Positions 56,475 through 64,000 of a DNA stretch of 64,000 nt are shown piece after piece. Made by a program: the position numbers and the translations under genes. The notes beneath the pieces were generated by a model, which worked only from the letters and a program-made list of their open reading frames with translations, ran no database searches and was not told where the DNA came from. The DNA is taken from the NCBI GenBank assembly GCA_021792555.1, contig JAJYUL010000011.1:1-64000 (forward strand), in the 5' to 3' direction. This stretch comes from Pseudomonadota bacterium (lineage in GTDB: Bacteria; Pseudomonadota; Gammaproteobacteria; Steroidobacterales; Steroidobacteraceae). Position 1 is the stretch's first letter, and every line of letters begins with the position of its first letter.

Positions 56475-59057
56475 GTGACCCGCACCGCTTCCGAGTGGAT
56501 CGTCTTGAAGTTCGGGGGGACCAGCGTCTCCTCCGTGGCCAACTGGCGCAACATCGCCCAGGTGACCCTCGCCCGGCGGGCCGAGGGCGCACGGGTGCTG
56601 ATCGTGCACTCGGCCTTGAGCGGCATCACCGATCGCCTGGAGCGGCTGCTCGATGTCGCGCGCGCCGAAGCGCAGGAAGAGGATCTGCGCGAGATCGAGG
56701 CGCGCCACCGCCGGCTCGCCGCGGACCTCGGCATCCCGCTCGGGCAGGCCTGCGAGCGCTGGCTCGCCGAGCTGCGCCAGATCGCCGCCGGCGTCGCGCT
56801 CATCGGGGAGGTGAGCGAGCGCACCCGCGCGCGCGTCATGTCTGCCGGGGAGCTGATGGCGACCGACCTCGGCGCGCGCTTTCTCGCCGTCCAGGGGATC
56901 GAGGCCGAATGGGCCGATGCGCGCACCATGCTCACCGCCGAGGAGCGCGCCAACGCCTCCGCCAAGGCGAGCGTGCTCTCGGCGGTGTGCAGCTTCGCGC
57001 CCGATCACGTGCTCGAGCAGCGCCTGCGGGCGATGGCGCCCATCGTCGTGACGCAGGGGTTCATCGCGAGCGATAGCGAGGGCAGCACCGTGCTGCTCGG
57101 GCGCGGCGGCTCGGACACCTCCGGGGCGTACTTCGCGGCCAAGCTGCGCGCGCGGCGGCTGGAGATCTGGACCGACGTGCCGGGCATGTTCAGCGCCAAC
57201 CCGCGGCAGGTTCCCACCGCGCGGCTGCTGCGCGCGCTGCACTACGACGAGGCCCAGGAGATCGCCACCAGCGGCGCGAAGGTGCTGCATCCGCGCTGCA
57301 TCCTGCCCGTGCGCCAGTACGGCATTCCGCTGCATGTGTACGCCACTCAGGCGCCCGAGCTCGAGGGCACGGTGCTCTCGGCGGACGGCGACGGCACGGC
57401 GCAGGTGAAGGCGGTGTGCACCAAAAAGGGCATCACGCTGATCTCGCTCGAGAGCCCGGGGATGTGGCACCAGGTGGGATTTCTCGCCGACGCCTTCCAG
57501 GTGTTCAAGGCGCACGGCATGTCGGTGGACCTGGTCTCCACCTCCGAGACCAACGTCACCGTCTCGCTCGATCCGGCCGCCAACACGCTCGACAGCGCGC
57601 TGCTCGGGGCGCTGGTGAGCGATCTGTCGCGCCTGTGCCGCGTGCAGGTCATCGGGCCGTGCGCCTCGGTGAGCCTGGTCGGGCGCAACATCCGCGCCAT
57701 CCTGCACCAGCTCGGCGGGGCGTTCGAGTTCTTCGCCGAGCAGAAGATCTACCTCGTCTCGCAGGCGGCCAACGATCTGAACTTCACGTTCGTGGTGGAC
57801 GAGAACCAGGGCGACCGGCTCGTCGATCAGCTACACGAGCTGCTGATCCGCCCGGCCGCCGGCGAGCGGGTGCTCGGTCCGACCTGGGAGCAGCTGTTCC
57901 GCAATGCGCCGGCCTCGGCCGTCCCGCAGGAGCCGTGGTGGCGCGCGCGGCGCGAGCAGCTGCTCGAGACGCTCGGGGCGCGAGAGAGCGCCTATGTCTA
58001 TCACCTCGAGAGCGTGCGCGCCGCGGCGCGCGCACTGCGCTCGATCGACTCGCTCGCGCGCGTGCACTATGCGATCAAGGCCAACCCGCACCCCGATGTG
58101 CTGCGCGCCGTCGCCGCCGAAGGGGTGGATTTCGAGTGCGTCTCGCGCGGTGAGCTCGAGCGGGTGCTCGGTCTGTTTCCGGCGCTGGAGCCGGCCAGGG
58201 TGCTCTATACGCCGAACTTCGCCTCGCGGGAGGAGTACCGCTGGGCGCTCGAGCGTGGCGTGCAGGTCACCGTCGACAGCCTGTATGCGCTCACCGAGTG
58301 GGGCGAGCTGTGGCGCGACCGGGACATCTTCGTGCGCATCGACACGGGGGTGGGGGCCGGGCATCACCACCACGTACGCACCGCCGGCGCGCACGCCAAG
58401 TTCGGCGTGCCGGTCGGCGACCTCGAACAGCTCGCGCGCGAGGCGAAGCGCCACGGCGCGCGCATCGTCGGTCTGCATTCGCACGTCGGCAGTGGGATCT
58501 TCGAGGTGGCCACCTGGGAGCACACCGCCCGCCAACTGGCGGATCTGGCGCAGCGCTTCGAGTCGGTCCGCGCCATCGACATCGGCGGCGGACTCGGCGT
58601 TCCGGAGCGCCCGGACCAGCGCGGGCTCGATCTGGGCAAGCTGGCAACGCTGCTCGCCGCCGTGCGCGCCGAGCATCCGGGCCTGGAGATCTGGATGGAG
58701 CCGGGCCGGTTTCTCACCGCCTCCGCCGGCGCGCTGCTCGCCCGGGTCACCCAATTGAAGCACAAGGGCAGCGTGCGCTACGTGGGCATCGCCACCGGCA
58801 TGAACTCCCTGCTGCGTCCGGCGCTCTATGGTTCATACCATGAGATCGTCAATCTCACCCGACTCGATGAGCCTGCGGGCGATCTGGTCAACATCGTCGG
58901 GCCGATCTGCGAGAGCGCCGATGTGCTCGGCCACGACCGTCTGCTGCCGGCGACGCGCGAGGGCGACGTGCTGCTCATCGCCAACGCCGGCGCCTACGGC
59001 CACTCGATGAGCTCGCGGTACAACCTGCGCGAGCCGGCCGAGGAGCTCGTCCTCTGA
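56475..59057 (+). CDS. Bifunctional aspartate kinase / diaminopimelate decarboxylase
   Basis: The 860-residue protein starts with GTG at 56475. Residues about 1-300 are an aspartokinase (KFGGTSVSSVANWRNIA, FIASDSEGSTVLLGRGGSDTSGAYFAAKL, WTDVPGMFSANPRQV), then ACT domains (about 310-455). Residues about 475-860 are PLP-dependent diaminopimelate decarboxylase with PLP-Lys535 in VHYAIKANPHP, HSHVGSG and IGGGLGVPE. The first and last enzymes of the lysine pathway are on one chain, a fusion known in Xanthomonas-type bacteria. The ACT part suggests feedback control. It is directly followed by mrcB. Confidence 0.95.
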   Translation: MTRTASEWIVLKFGGTSVSSVANWRNIAQVTLARRAEGARVLIVHSALSGITDRLERLLDVARAEAQEEDLREIEARHRRLAADLGIPLGQACERWLAELRQIAAGVALIGEVSERTRARVMSAGELMATDLGARFLAVQGIEAEWADARTMLTAEERANASAKASVLSAVCSFAPDHVLEQRLRAMAPIVVTQGFIASDSEGSTVLLGRGGSDTSGAYFAAKLRARRLEIWTDVPGMFSANPRQVPTARLLRALHYDEAQEIATSGAKVLHPRCILPVRQYGIPLHVYATQAPELEGTVLSADGDGTAQVKAVCTKKGITLISLESPGMWHQVGFLADAFQVFKAHGMSVDLVSTSETNVTVSLDPAANTLDSALLGALVSDLSRLCRVQVIGPCASVSLVGRNIRAILHQLGGAFEFFAEQKIYLVSQAANDLNFTFVVDENQGDRLVDQLHELLIRPAAGERVLGPTWEQLFRNAPASAVPQEPWWRARREQLLETLGARESAYVYHLESVRAAARALRSIDSLARVHYAIKANPHPDVLRAVAAEGVDFECVSRGELERVLGLFPALEPARVLYTPNFASREEYRWALERGVQVTVDSLYALTEWGELWRDRDIFVRIDTGVGAGHHHHVRTAGAHAKFGVPVGDLEQLAREAKRHGARIVGLHSHVGSGIFEVATWEHTARQLADLAQRFESVRAIDIGGGLGVPERPDQRGLDLGKLATLLAAVRAEHPGLEIWMEPGRFLTASAGALLARVTQLKHKGSVRYVGIATGMNSLLRPALYGSYHEIVNLTRLDEPAGDLVNIVGPICESADVLGHDRLLPATREGDVLLIANAGAYGHSMSSRYNLREPAEELVL

Positions 59058-61363
59058 AACGCTCCTCCGGCCGCAAGAGGCCCGCCCCGCGCGCCGCCCG
59101 CCCGGCATCTCCCCGCCGCAAGCGCACGCGCGCGCTGTGGCGCGCCCTCGGGGTTGGCGCGCTCGCCGCGCTGCTGGTGTGCGGCGGGTACGTCTGGTAC
59201 CTCGACCGGCTCGTGACCCGGCAGTTCCGCGCCCTGCACTGGACGCTGCCGGCGCGCGTCTACGCCGCCCCGATGCAGCTGTACGCGGGGCTCGATCTCG
59301 ACGAGGCGCAGATCGAGCATGAGCTGCACCGTCTGGCCTACCGGCAGGTCGCGGCGCTGAAGGGGCCGGGGACCTATACCGCCGGGCCCGATCGGCTCGC
59401 GATCGTGCTGCGGCCGGTGCAGTTTGCCGACCGCAATCGCCCGGCGATGCTCCTGCGCGTGCGCTTCGGGGCCGCGGGAATCACCGATCTGCGCAACGCG
59501 GCCGGGGCCGAGGTCCCGGTGATTCGGCTCGATCCGCTGCTCATCGGGAGCATCTATCCGAGCGACGGAGTCGATCGCATCGTCGTGACCCCCAAGCAGG
59601 TCCCGCCGCTGCTGCCGGCGGCGCTGAAGGCGGTCGAGGACCGCACCTTCGACACCAACTGGGGCATCGATCCGCGGGGGATCCTGCGGGCCGCTTGGGT
59701 GGATCTGCGCGCCCATCACATCGAGGAGGGCGGCAGCACGCTCACCCAGGAGCTGGTGCGCAGCTACTTCCTCAACAACCGGCGCACCTTCTGGCGCAAG
59801 ATCCGCGAAGCCATCATGTCCGTCGCGCTGACCGCGCATTTCAGCAAGGCGGACATCATGAACGCCTACATCAACGAGATCTTCCTCGGCCAGGACGGCT
59901 CGCGTTCGGTGCACGGGTTCGGGCTGGCGAGCGAGTTCTACTTCGGCGAGCCGCTCGATGAGCTCGATCTGCCGCAGATCGCCATGCTGGTGGCGATCGT
60001 GCGCGGTCCGACCTATTACGATCCGCGCCGCTTTCCGGCGCGCGTGCTGGCGCGGCGCAATCTGGTGCTGAAGATCCTCGCCGAGCAGGGCGTCGTCTCG
60101 CGGGCGCGCGCCGATGCGGCCATGCGCGCAGCTCTCGGGGTCACCCGGCAGGCCTCCGGGGCCTACTACCCGGCCTATCTCGATCTGGTGCGCCGCACGC
60201 TGAGCCGCGATTATCCGGAACGGGAACTCACCCGCGCGGGGCTGCGGATCTACACCAGCCTCGATCCGCGCGTGCAGGAGATCGCCGAGCATGCGCTCGA
60301 TGCGCAGCTGCACCGGCTCGACCGCACGCATCACTACGGCAGCGAGCATCTGCAGGGCGCCGTGGTGGTCACCTCGCCGCAGACCGCAGATGTGCTCGCC
60401 ATCGTCGGCGGCCGCGACGCCGACTTCGATGGCTTCAACCGCGCGCTCGATGCGCGCCGCTCCATCGGCTCGCTGGTCAAGCCGTTCGTGTACCTGACGG
60501 CGCTCGAGAGCGGGCAGTACACGGCGGCGACCATCATCGAGGATGAGCCGATCGCGGTGCGGCTCGGGCCCGGCCGCTACTGGCGGCCGCGCAATTACTC
60601 GCGCATCTTCCACGGCCCGGTGCCGCTGGTGCGCGCGCTCGGGGACTCGCTGAACGCCGCGAGCGTGCGGCTCGGCATGCGCGTCGGACTGGGGCCCGTC
60701 ACGCACACGCTGCAGCGCTTCGGACTGAGGCACCTGCCCGATGAGGTGCCGGCGATGCTGCTCGGCGCGAGCGATCTGTCGCCGTTCGAGGTGGCGCAGC
60801 TGTACAACGGGCTCGCCGACGGGGGCTTCCGCGAGCCGCTGCGCGCCGTGCAGGCGGTGGTCAGCGCCGACGGCAGGCCGCTGAAGGCCTTCCCGGTGCG
60901 CGTCACGCCGGTCGCCGCGCCCGCCGACGTGTATGAGATCACCACCATGATGGAGCAGGTGCTCACCCATGGCACGGGACAGCCCTCGCAGGCCATCCTC
61001 CCGCCGGGGCTGGTGGCGGCGGGCAAGACCGGCACCTCGCAGCATGACCGCGACAGCTGGTTCGCCGGGTTCACCGGCAGCGATCTGGCGGTGGTGTGGG
61101 TGGGCTATGATCACAATCAGCCCACCGGGCTGCCGGGCGCGCTCGGGGCGCTGCCGGTCTGGTCGCATATCATGGCGTCGATCGGCACGCAGCCGCTCAG
61201 CATGCCGCCGCCGCAGGGACTGACGGACGTGTGGATCGATTTCCAGACGGGTCTTGCGACCACCCCGGCCTGCGATCCGGCGAACGCCGTCGAGGTGGCC
61301 GTGCCGACGGGCACGCAGATCCCGCCGATGGCCGGATGCGGCCTGCTGAGTGGAGGTGACTGA
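59054..61363 (+). CDS. mrcB: Penicillin-binding protein 1B (CTG start)
   Basis: This is a bifunctional class A PBP of about 769 residues. From CTG 59054 (overlapping the upstream TGA as CTGA, with a strong GAGGAG at 59040-59045) the frame gives a Lys/Arg-rich cytoplasmic tail, one membrane helix (about 33-52, ALGVGALAALLVCGGYVWYL), a UB2H-like domain, a GT51 domain (KAVEDRTFDTNWGIDPRGILRAAW, EEGGSTLTQELVRSYFL) and a transpeptidase with SLVK (catalytic Ser), SLN and KTGTS. The first ATG/GTG/TTG in frame is GTG 59177, which would cut into the membrane helix. It makes and cross-links glycan strands. Confidence 0.88.
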   Translation: MKRSSGRKRPAPRAARPASPRRKRTRALWRALGVGALAALLVCGGYVWYLDRLVTRQFRALHWTLPARVYAAPMQLYAGLDLDEAQIEHELHRLAYRQVAALKGPGTYTAGPDRLAIVLRPVQFADRNRPAMLLRVRFGAAGITDLRNAAGAEVPVIRLDPLLIGSIYPSDGVDRIVVTPKQVPPLLPAALKAVEDRTFDTNWGIDPRGILRAAWVDLRAHHIEEGGSTLTQELVRSYFLNNRRTFWRKIREAIMSVALTAHFSKADIMNAYINEIFLGQDGSRSVHGFGLASEFYFGEPLDELDLPQIAMLVAIVRGPTYYDPRRFPARVLARRNLVLKILAEQGVVSRARADAAMRAALGVTRQASGAYYPAYLDLVRRTLSRDYPERELTRAGLRIYTSLDPRVQEIAEHALDAQLHRLDRTHHYGSEHLQGAVVVTSPQTADVLAIVGGRDADFDGFNRALDARRSIGSLVKPFVYLTALESGQYTAATIIEDEPIAVRLGPGRYWRPRNYSRIFHGPVPLVRALGDSLNAASVRLGMRVGLGPVTHTLQRFGLRHLPDEVPAMLLGASDLSPFEVAQLYNGLADGGFREPLRAVQAVVSADGRPLKAFPVRVTPVAAPADVYEITTMMEQVLTHGTGQPSQAILPPGLVAAGKTGTSQHDRDSWFAGFTGSDLAVVWVGYDHNQPTGLPGALGALPVWSHIMASIGTQPLSMPPPQGLTDVWIDFQTGLATTPACDPANAVEVAVPTGTQIPPMAGCGLLSGGD

Positions 61364-61941
61364 TGAGTCCTCGGCGATTGGGGCTTGCGCGCATCCTGGT
61401 GGCCGCGCTCGGCGGCGCCCTCGCGCTGTCCGCGTGCGCGCTGGTCGGACCGCCGTACACCGCAACGCACCCGCAGACCGCGGCGAGCGCGCGCCGCGGC
61501 GTCATCCAACAGCCGAACGGCGTCGGGCAGTCCGAGCCGCCTGCGGCCAGCGCGGCGCAGCAGCCGATTGCGGGCACGAACGCGGCGCCGCCCGCTGCGA
61601 TCCAGTATCAGCTGGGGCCTGCCGCACAGGCGCTCGTGGCCACGGCGCAGACGCAGGAGCGCGGCGGCAACTATGGGCTCGCCGCCGAGACGCTCGAACG
61701 GGCGCTCTCGATCGAGCCGCGCAACCCCCTGGTGTGGCTCGCGCTCAGCCGCGAGAGCCTGTCCTCCGGCAACGCCGCGCAGGCCTACGGCATGGCGCGC
61801 AAGGCGCTGTACCTGGCGAGCGGGGACGCCTCCGTACAGGCCTCGGCCTGGGGGCTGATCGCCGCGACGCTGCGCGCCGAGGGTCGCAACCAGGAGGCGC
61901 TCGCGGCAGAGCACAAGGCGGCGCTGCTCGCGGTGCAGTGA
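61363..61941 (+). CDS. TPR-containing lipoprotein
   Basis: The 192-residue protein starts at ATG 61363, overlapping the mrcB stop by one base (TGATG), so it is coupled to it. It has a signal peptide and lipobox LSAC (Cys about 25), a Ser/Ala/Gln/Pro-rich linker (about 35-85) and about two TPR units (about 95-185: QTQERGGNYGLAAETLERALSIEPRNPLVWLALSRESLSSGNAAQAYGMARKALYLASGD). Gene order suggests a partner or regulator of PBP1B, as outer-membrane LpoB is in E. coli, but it is not an LpoB homologue by sequence. Confidence 0.85.
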   Translation: MSPRRLGLARILVAALGGALALSACALVGPPYTATHPQTAASARRGVIQQPNGVGQSEPPAASAAQQPIAGTNAAPPAAIQYQLGPAAQALVATAQTQERGGNYGLAAETLERALSIEPRNPLVWLALSRESLSSGNAAQAYGMARKALYLASGDASVQASAWGLIAATLRAEGRNQEALAAEHKAALLAVQ

Positions 61942-61957
61942 GCAGGCGCGGCGCGCC

Positions 61958-62758
61958 TCACAGATCGAGCGTGATGCTCACCGGGCAGTGGTCCGAGCCC
62001 ATGATGTCGGGGTGGATGTCGGCCGACTTGACCGCCTTGCGCAGGCTGGCGGAGACCAGCACGTAGTCGATTCTCCATCCGATGTTGCGCGCGCGTGAGT
62101 TGGCGAAATGGCTCCACCACGTGTAGTGGCCGTTGCCTTGTTTGAACAGACGGAAGGTGTCGATGAAGCCGGCATCGATGAAGCGCTGGAAGCCCTCGCG
62201 CTCCTCGTCGGTGAAACCCTTCTTGCCGCGGTTCGGGCCGGGGTTGGCCAGGTCGAGCTCCGTGTGCGCCACGTTCAGATCGCCGCAGAACACCACCGGC
62301 TTTTTCTTCTCGAGCTGCTGGCAGTGGGCGAGGAAAGCCCGATCCCAGTGCTTGTGGCGCAGCTCGAGGCGGCTGAGGTCATCCTTGGCGTTCGGCGTGT
62401 AGACCGTGACCACGTAGAACTTCGGGTACTCCGCGCTGATCACGCGGCCTTCGCCCAGGCTGTCGCGGCCCGCACCATCGGTGAAGTGGTACTTGCGGGC
62501 GATCGCGCTGGAGAAATCGTTCGTGACCGACAGCGGCTCCGGGCGGGTGAAGATCGCCGTGCCCGAGTAGCCTTTCTTCGTGGCGGAGTTCCAGTACTCG
62601 TGGTAGCCGTTGACTTCGATGTCGGCCTGGCCGCGCTCGGCCTTGGTCTCCTGCAGGCACAGGATGTCCGGCCGGTGCGTGCGCACGAAGCTCTGCAGCG
62701 TGCCTTTCTTGGTCACGGCACGGATGCCGTTGACGTTCCAGGAATAAATTTTCGTCAT
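61958..62758 (-). CDS. xth: Exodeoxyribonuclease III
   Basis: The 266-residue protein starts at MTKIYSWNVNGIRAV (ATG 62758). It has the ExoIII/APE1 motifs LCLQETKAE, YSGTAIFTR, GDLNVAHTELDLANP, GWRIDYVLVS and GSDHCPVSI at the end. The catalytic Asp-Asn is in GDLNVAH and the catalytic His in GSDHCPV. It cuts at abasic sites and chews 3' ends in base excision repair. The wording is closer to the ExoA/APE-like branch (IRAVTKKG, HTELDLANP) than to E. coli XthA. It is convergent with the lipoprotein gene. Confidence 0.94.
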   Translation of the reverse strand: MTKIYSWNVNGIRAVTKKGTLQSFVRTHRPDILCLQETKAERGQADIEVNGYHEYWNSATKKGYSGTAIFTRPEPLSVTNDFSSAIARKYHFTDGAGRDSLGEGRVISAEYPKFYVVTVYTPNAKDDLSRLELRHKHWDRAFLAHCQQLEKKKPVVFCGDLNVAHTELDLANPGPNRGKKGFTDEEREGFQRFIDAGFIDTFRLFKQGNGHYTWWSHFANSRARNIGWRIDYVLVSASLRKAVKSADIHPDIMGSDHCPVSITLDL

Positions 62759-62874
62759 GGTCGGCGCTGGGTGCTGTACGGGTGCGGTAGCGCGCAGCGG
62801 GTCTCGCCAGCCGTCGCGGGTGCCCCACGGTACAGGCACCCGGCGCAGCGCTCAAGCTTCTGCGGGTTTTTCTC

Positions 62875-63390
62875 TCAGGCGCCGGGCACCGGCCAGACGC
62901 GCACCCCGGGGGTGCCCTGCATGCGCTGCCAGACCTGTGAGTGCCCGAAGAGCGGGATGCCGAGATAGCCCCGCATGACGAGCTTGCGTCCGGCATCGAT
63001 CAGGCGCAGTTCGCAGCCGAACACGTGGCCGTTTCGCGGGTCGAGGATGTCCCCGCCGACGTACCGTCCGTCCTGGTAGCGCAGATGGCGCATCAGCACC
63101 AGGCCGATCATCGGCTGATCATGACGGCTGCCGGTGCACGCGGTGCAGCGGGCGGTGCGGTCATCGTGGGCCGAGACCGGCTCGATGCGCCCATAGTACA
63201 GGCCATGCGCCTCGTAGATGGAGATCAGGCCGAGCGGCTTGCCGGTGGCGCTGTCGATCGGGGCCCACAGGCCCACCGGGCTGGTCCAGTTCTGCGCGGC
63301 GGCGGTGTGAGCCGAAGCGGCGAGCGGAGAAAGCGAGAGTACAAGGAGGAGGAGGGCCCGCATCAGGCCCCGGAGCTTCAGGGAATGCAT
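62875..63390 (-). CDS. DUF2147 family exported protein
   Basis: The 171-residue protein has a signal peptide (about 10-30, LMRALLLLVLSLSPLAASA). The mature part reads SPVGLWAPIDSATGKPLGLISIYEAHGLYYGRIEPV and continues GLVLMRHLRYQDGRYVGGDILDPRNGHVFGCELRLIDAGRKLVMRGYLGIPLFGHSQVWQR, the DUF2147 signature (GxWxTIDDxTGKPKSxVxI, DPxxGKxYxxxxxLxxxGxxLxVRGYIG). It is likely periplasmic, of unknown function. A CxxC (CTAC) in the middle is extra. The start may be ATG 63363 rather than 63390. Confidence 0.85.
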   Translation of the reverse strand: MHSLKLRGLMRALLLLVLSLSPLAASAHTAAAQNWTSPVGLWAPIDSATGKPLGLISIYEAHGLYYGRIEPVSAHDDRTARCTACTGSRHDQPMIGLVLMRHLRYQDGRYVGGDILDPRNGHVFGCELRLIDAGRKLVMRGYLGIPLFGHSQVWQRMQGTPGVRVWPVPGA

Positions 63391-63469
63391 GGCGAAATTT
63401 TAACCGATTTGCGCCCCGTCCGCCCTGCCGCGCGTGCGATGCGCGTCGCGGTTTGCGCCGCCCGGCGCT

Positions 63470-63808
63470 CTAGCGGGCGCGGTACGCCTCGATGTGCACC
63501 CGCCGCAGCAGCCGATGCATCACCGGATAGACGAGGATGGTCGTGACCGACACGAAGAACACTCCGCTGTAGAGCGCGTAGATCATGGCGAAGAGCTTCG
63601 CCGCGGGCGTGTGCAGCTTCGTAAGCGGTCCCATGCCGGTGAGAATCATGCTGGCGTTGAGGTAGCTGTTGAGCCAGCCGAGCGAGGCCGTCAGGTGATA
63701 GCCGATCGCCCCTGCGCTGAGGGAGGCGAGCGTGAGCGCCAGCGCCCAGCCGAGGTGGCGCGCCAGCCGAAGGGCGAAGCGAAACGGGCTCAGCAGCTCA
63801 AGGGGCAT
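63470..63808 (-). CDS. Small two-to-three-helix membrane protein, possibly channel-like
   Basis: The 112-residue protein has a helix at about 17-38 (LGWALALTLASLSAGAIGYHL), an amphipathic middle (about 45-70) and a second helix at about 74-96 (MIYALYSGVFFVSVTTILVYPVMHRLL). The ending HRLLRRVHIE and the YALYSGVFF motif resemble a group often labelled as small two-pore-like channel proteins, but no selectivity filter (TVGYGD-like) is visible. The function should be treated as unknown. It starts at MPLELLSP. Confidence 0.7.
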   Translation of the reverse strand: MPLELLSPFRFALRLARHLGWALALTLASLSAGAIGYHLTASLGWLNSYLNASMILTGMGPLTKLHTPAAKLFAMIYALYSGVFFVSVTTILVYPVMHRLLRRVHIEAYRAR

Positions 63809-63964
63809 GTCGCGCTCTCCGGTGTGGACCCTGCGGGATCGGAAGCGCCGAGTGTAGTACGCATGATCCGCCCTGCGGCAGACCTGAAGCGTTGGACGGC
63901 CATTGACCCGGAGCCGGGGATTGCGGATCCTGCGCCCACCGCTGGCTCAAACCGCCGCCTCATC

Positions 63965-64000
63965 ATGCGCGCTCCGCTCGTTCCCCCGCCGCTGTGGATG
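63965..64000 (+). CDS. Possible start of a membrane protein gene (window edge)
   Basis: ATG at 63965 opens a frame reading MRAPLVPPPLWM to the window end. The short opening with VPPPLW resembles the N-termini of isoprenylcysteine methyltransferase-like membrane proteins. Only 12 codons are visible and no clear ribosome site is seen, so this is a weak call. Confidence 0.25.
   Translation, partial: MRAPLVPPPLWM

Overview
The window is a gene-dense, very GC-rich bacterial chromosome segment with no tRNA, rRNA, IS element, phage gene or CRISPR array that I can see. Gene content points to a gammaproteobacterium close to Xanthomonadales/Nevskiales: a fused aspartokinase-diaminopimelate decarboxylase (a form I know from Xanthomonadaceae), PBP1B, paired M61 peptidases with signal peptides, methylcrotonyl-CoA carboxylase genes and many envelope efflux systems. 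The lineage is inferred from gene types only. About 52 protein genes are supported. Several are invisible to simple ATG/GTG calling: a partial TolC gene at the left edge, a 12-codon leader peptide, and a PBP1B gene that seems to start at CTG.

Layout. 1-4925 (minus): a MacA-MacB-TolC-like ABC efflux operon with two separate FtsX-type permeases. 5.2-6.5 kb: a DUF2934 protein and the chaperedoxin CnoX. 6.4-14.3 kb: an OmpR-type two-component system divergent from a tripartite RND pump. 14.3-17.2 kb: an MBL hydrolase, a LigB-type dioxygenase and an Old Yellow Enzyme. 17.2-24.9 kb: an ArsR regulator with the cysteine spacing of persulfide sensors (BigR/SqrR), divergent from a compact run encoding DUF2892 protein, RND adaptor, RND permease, type I sulfide:quinone oxidoreductase (SQR) and TolC. 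24.9-27.2 kb: a K+ channel and a TauE/SafE exporter.

27.4-36.6 kb: a large Asp-box beta-propeller protein, an APC permease, and two tandem M61 peptidases sharing a 572-bp identical core. 36.7-45.9 kb: DUF190 protein, YajR-like MFS, an Nramp-related transporter behind a long structured leader with an MgtL-like leader peptide, chalcone-isomerase-like protein, QueD, LytS-like kinase, MFS, ferredoxin-NADP reductase and an HSDL2-like SDR lacking its catalytic Ser. 46.1-51.7 kb: a leucine-degradation block (isovaleryl-CoA dehydrogenase, MCC beta and alpha) with a GntR/FCD regulator and a clear operator. 51.8-64 kb: envelope, DNA repair and lysine biosynthesis genes.

The two most interesting systems are (i) the sulfide/persulfide-responsive operon that joins SQR to a full RND-TolC pump, and (ii) the Nramp-related (probably Mg2+) transporter with a perfect -35 box, a leader peptide beginning M-D-P-G-P and five perfect stem-loops before the start codon. 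Both are inferences from sequence and context and have direct tests.
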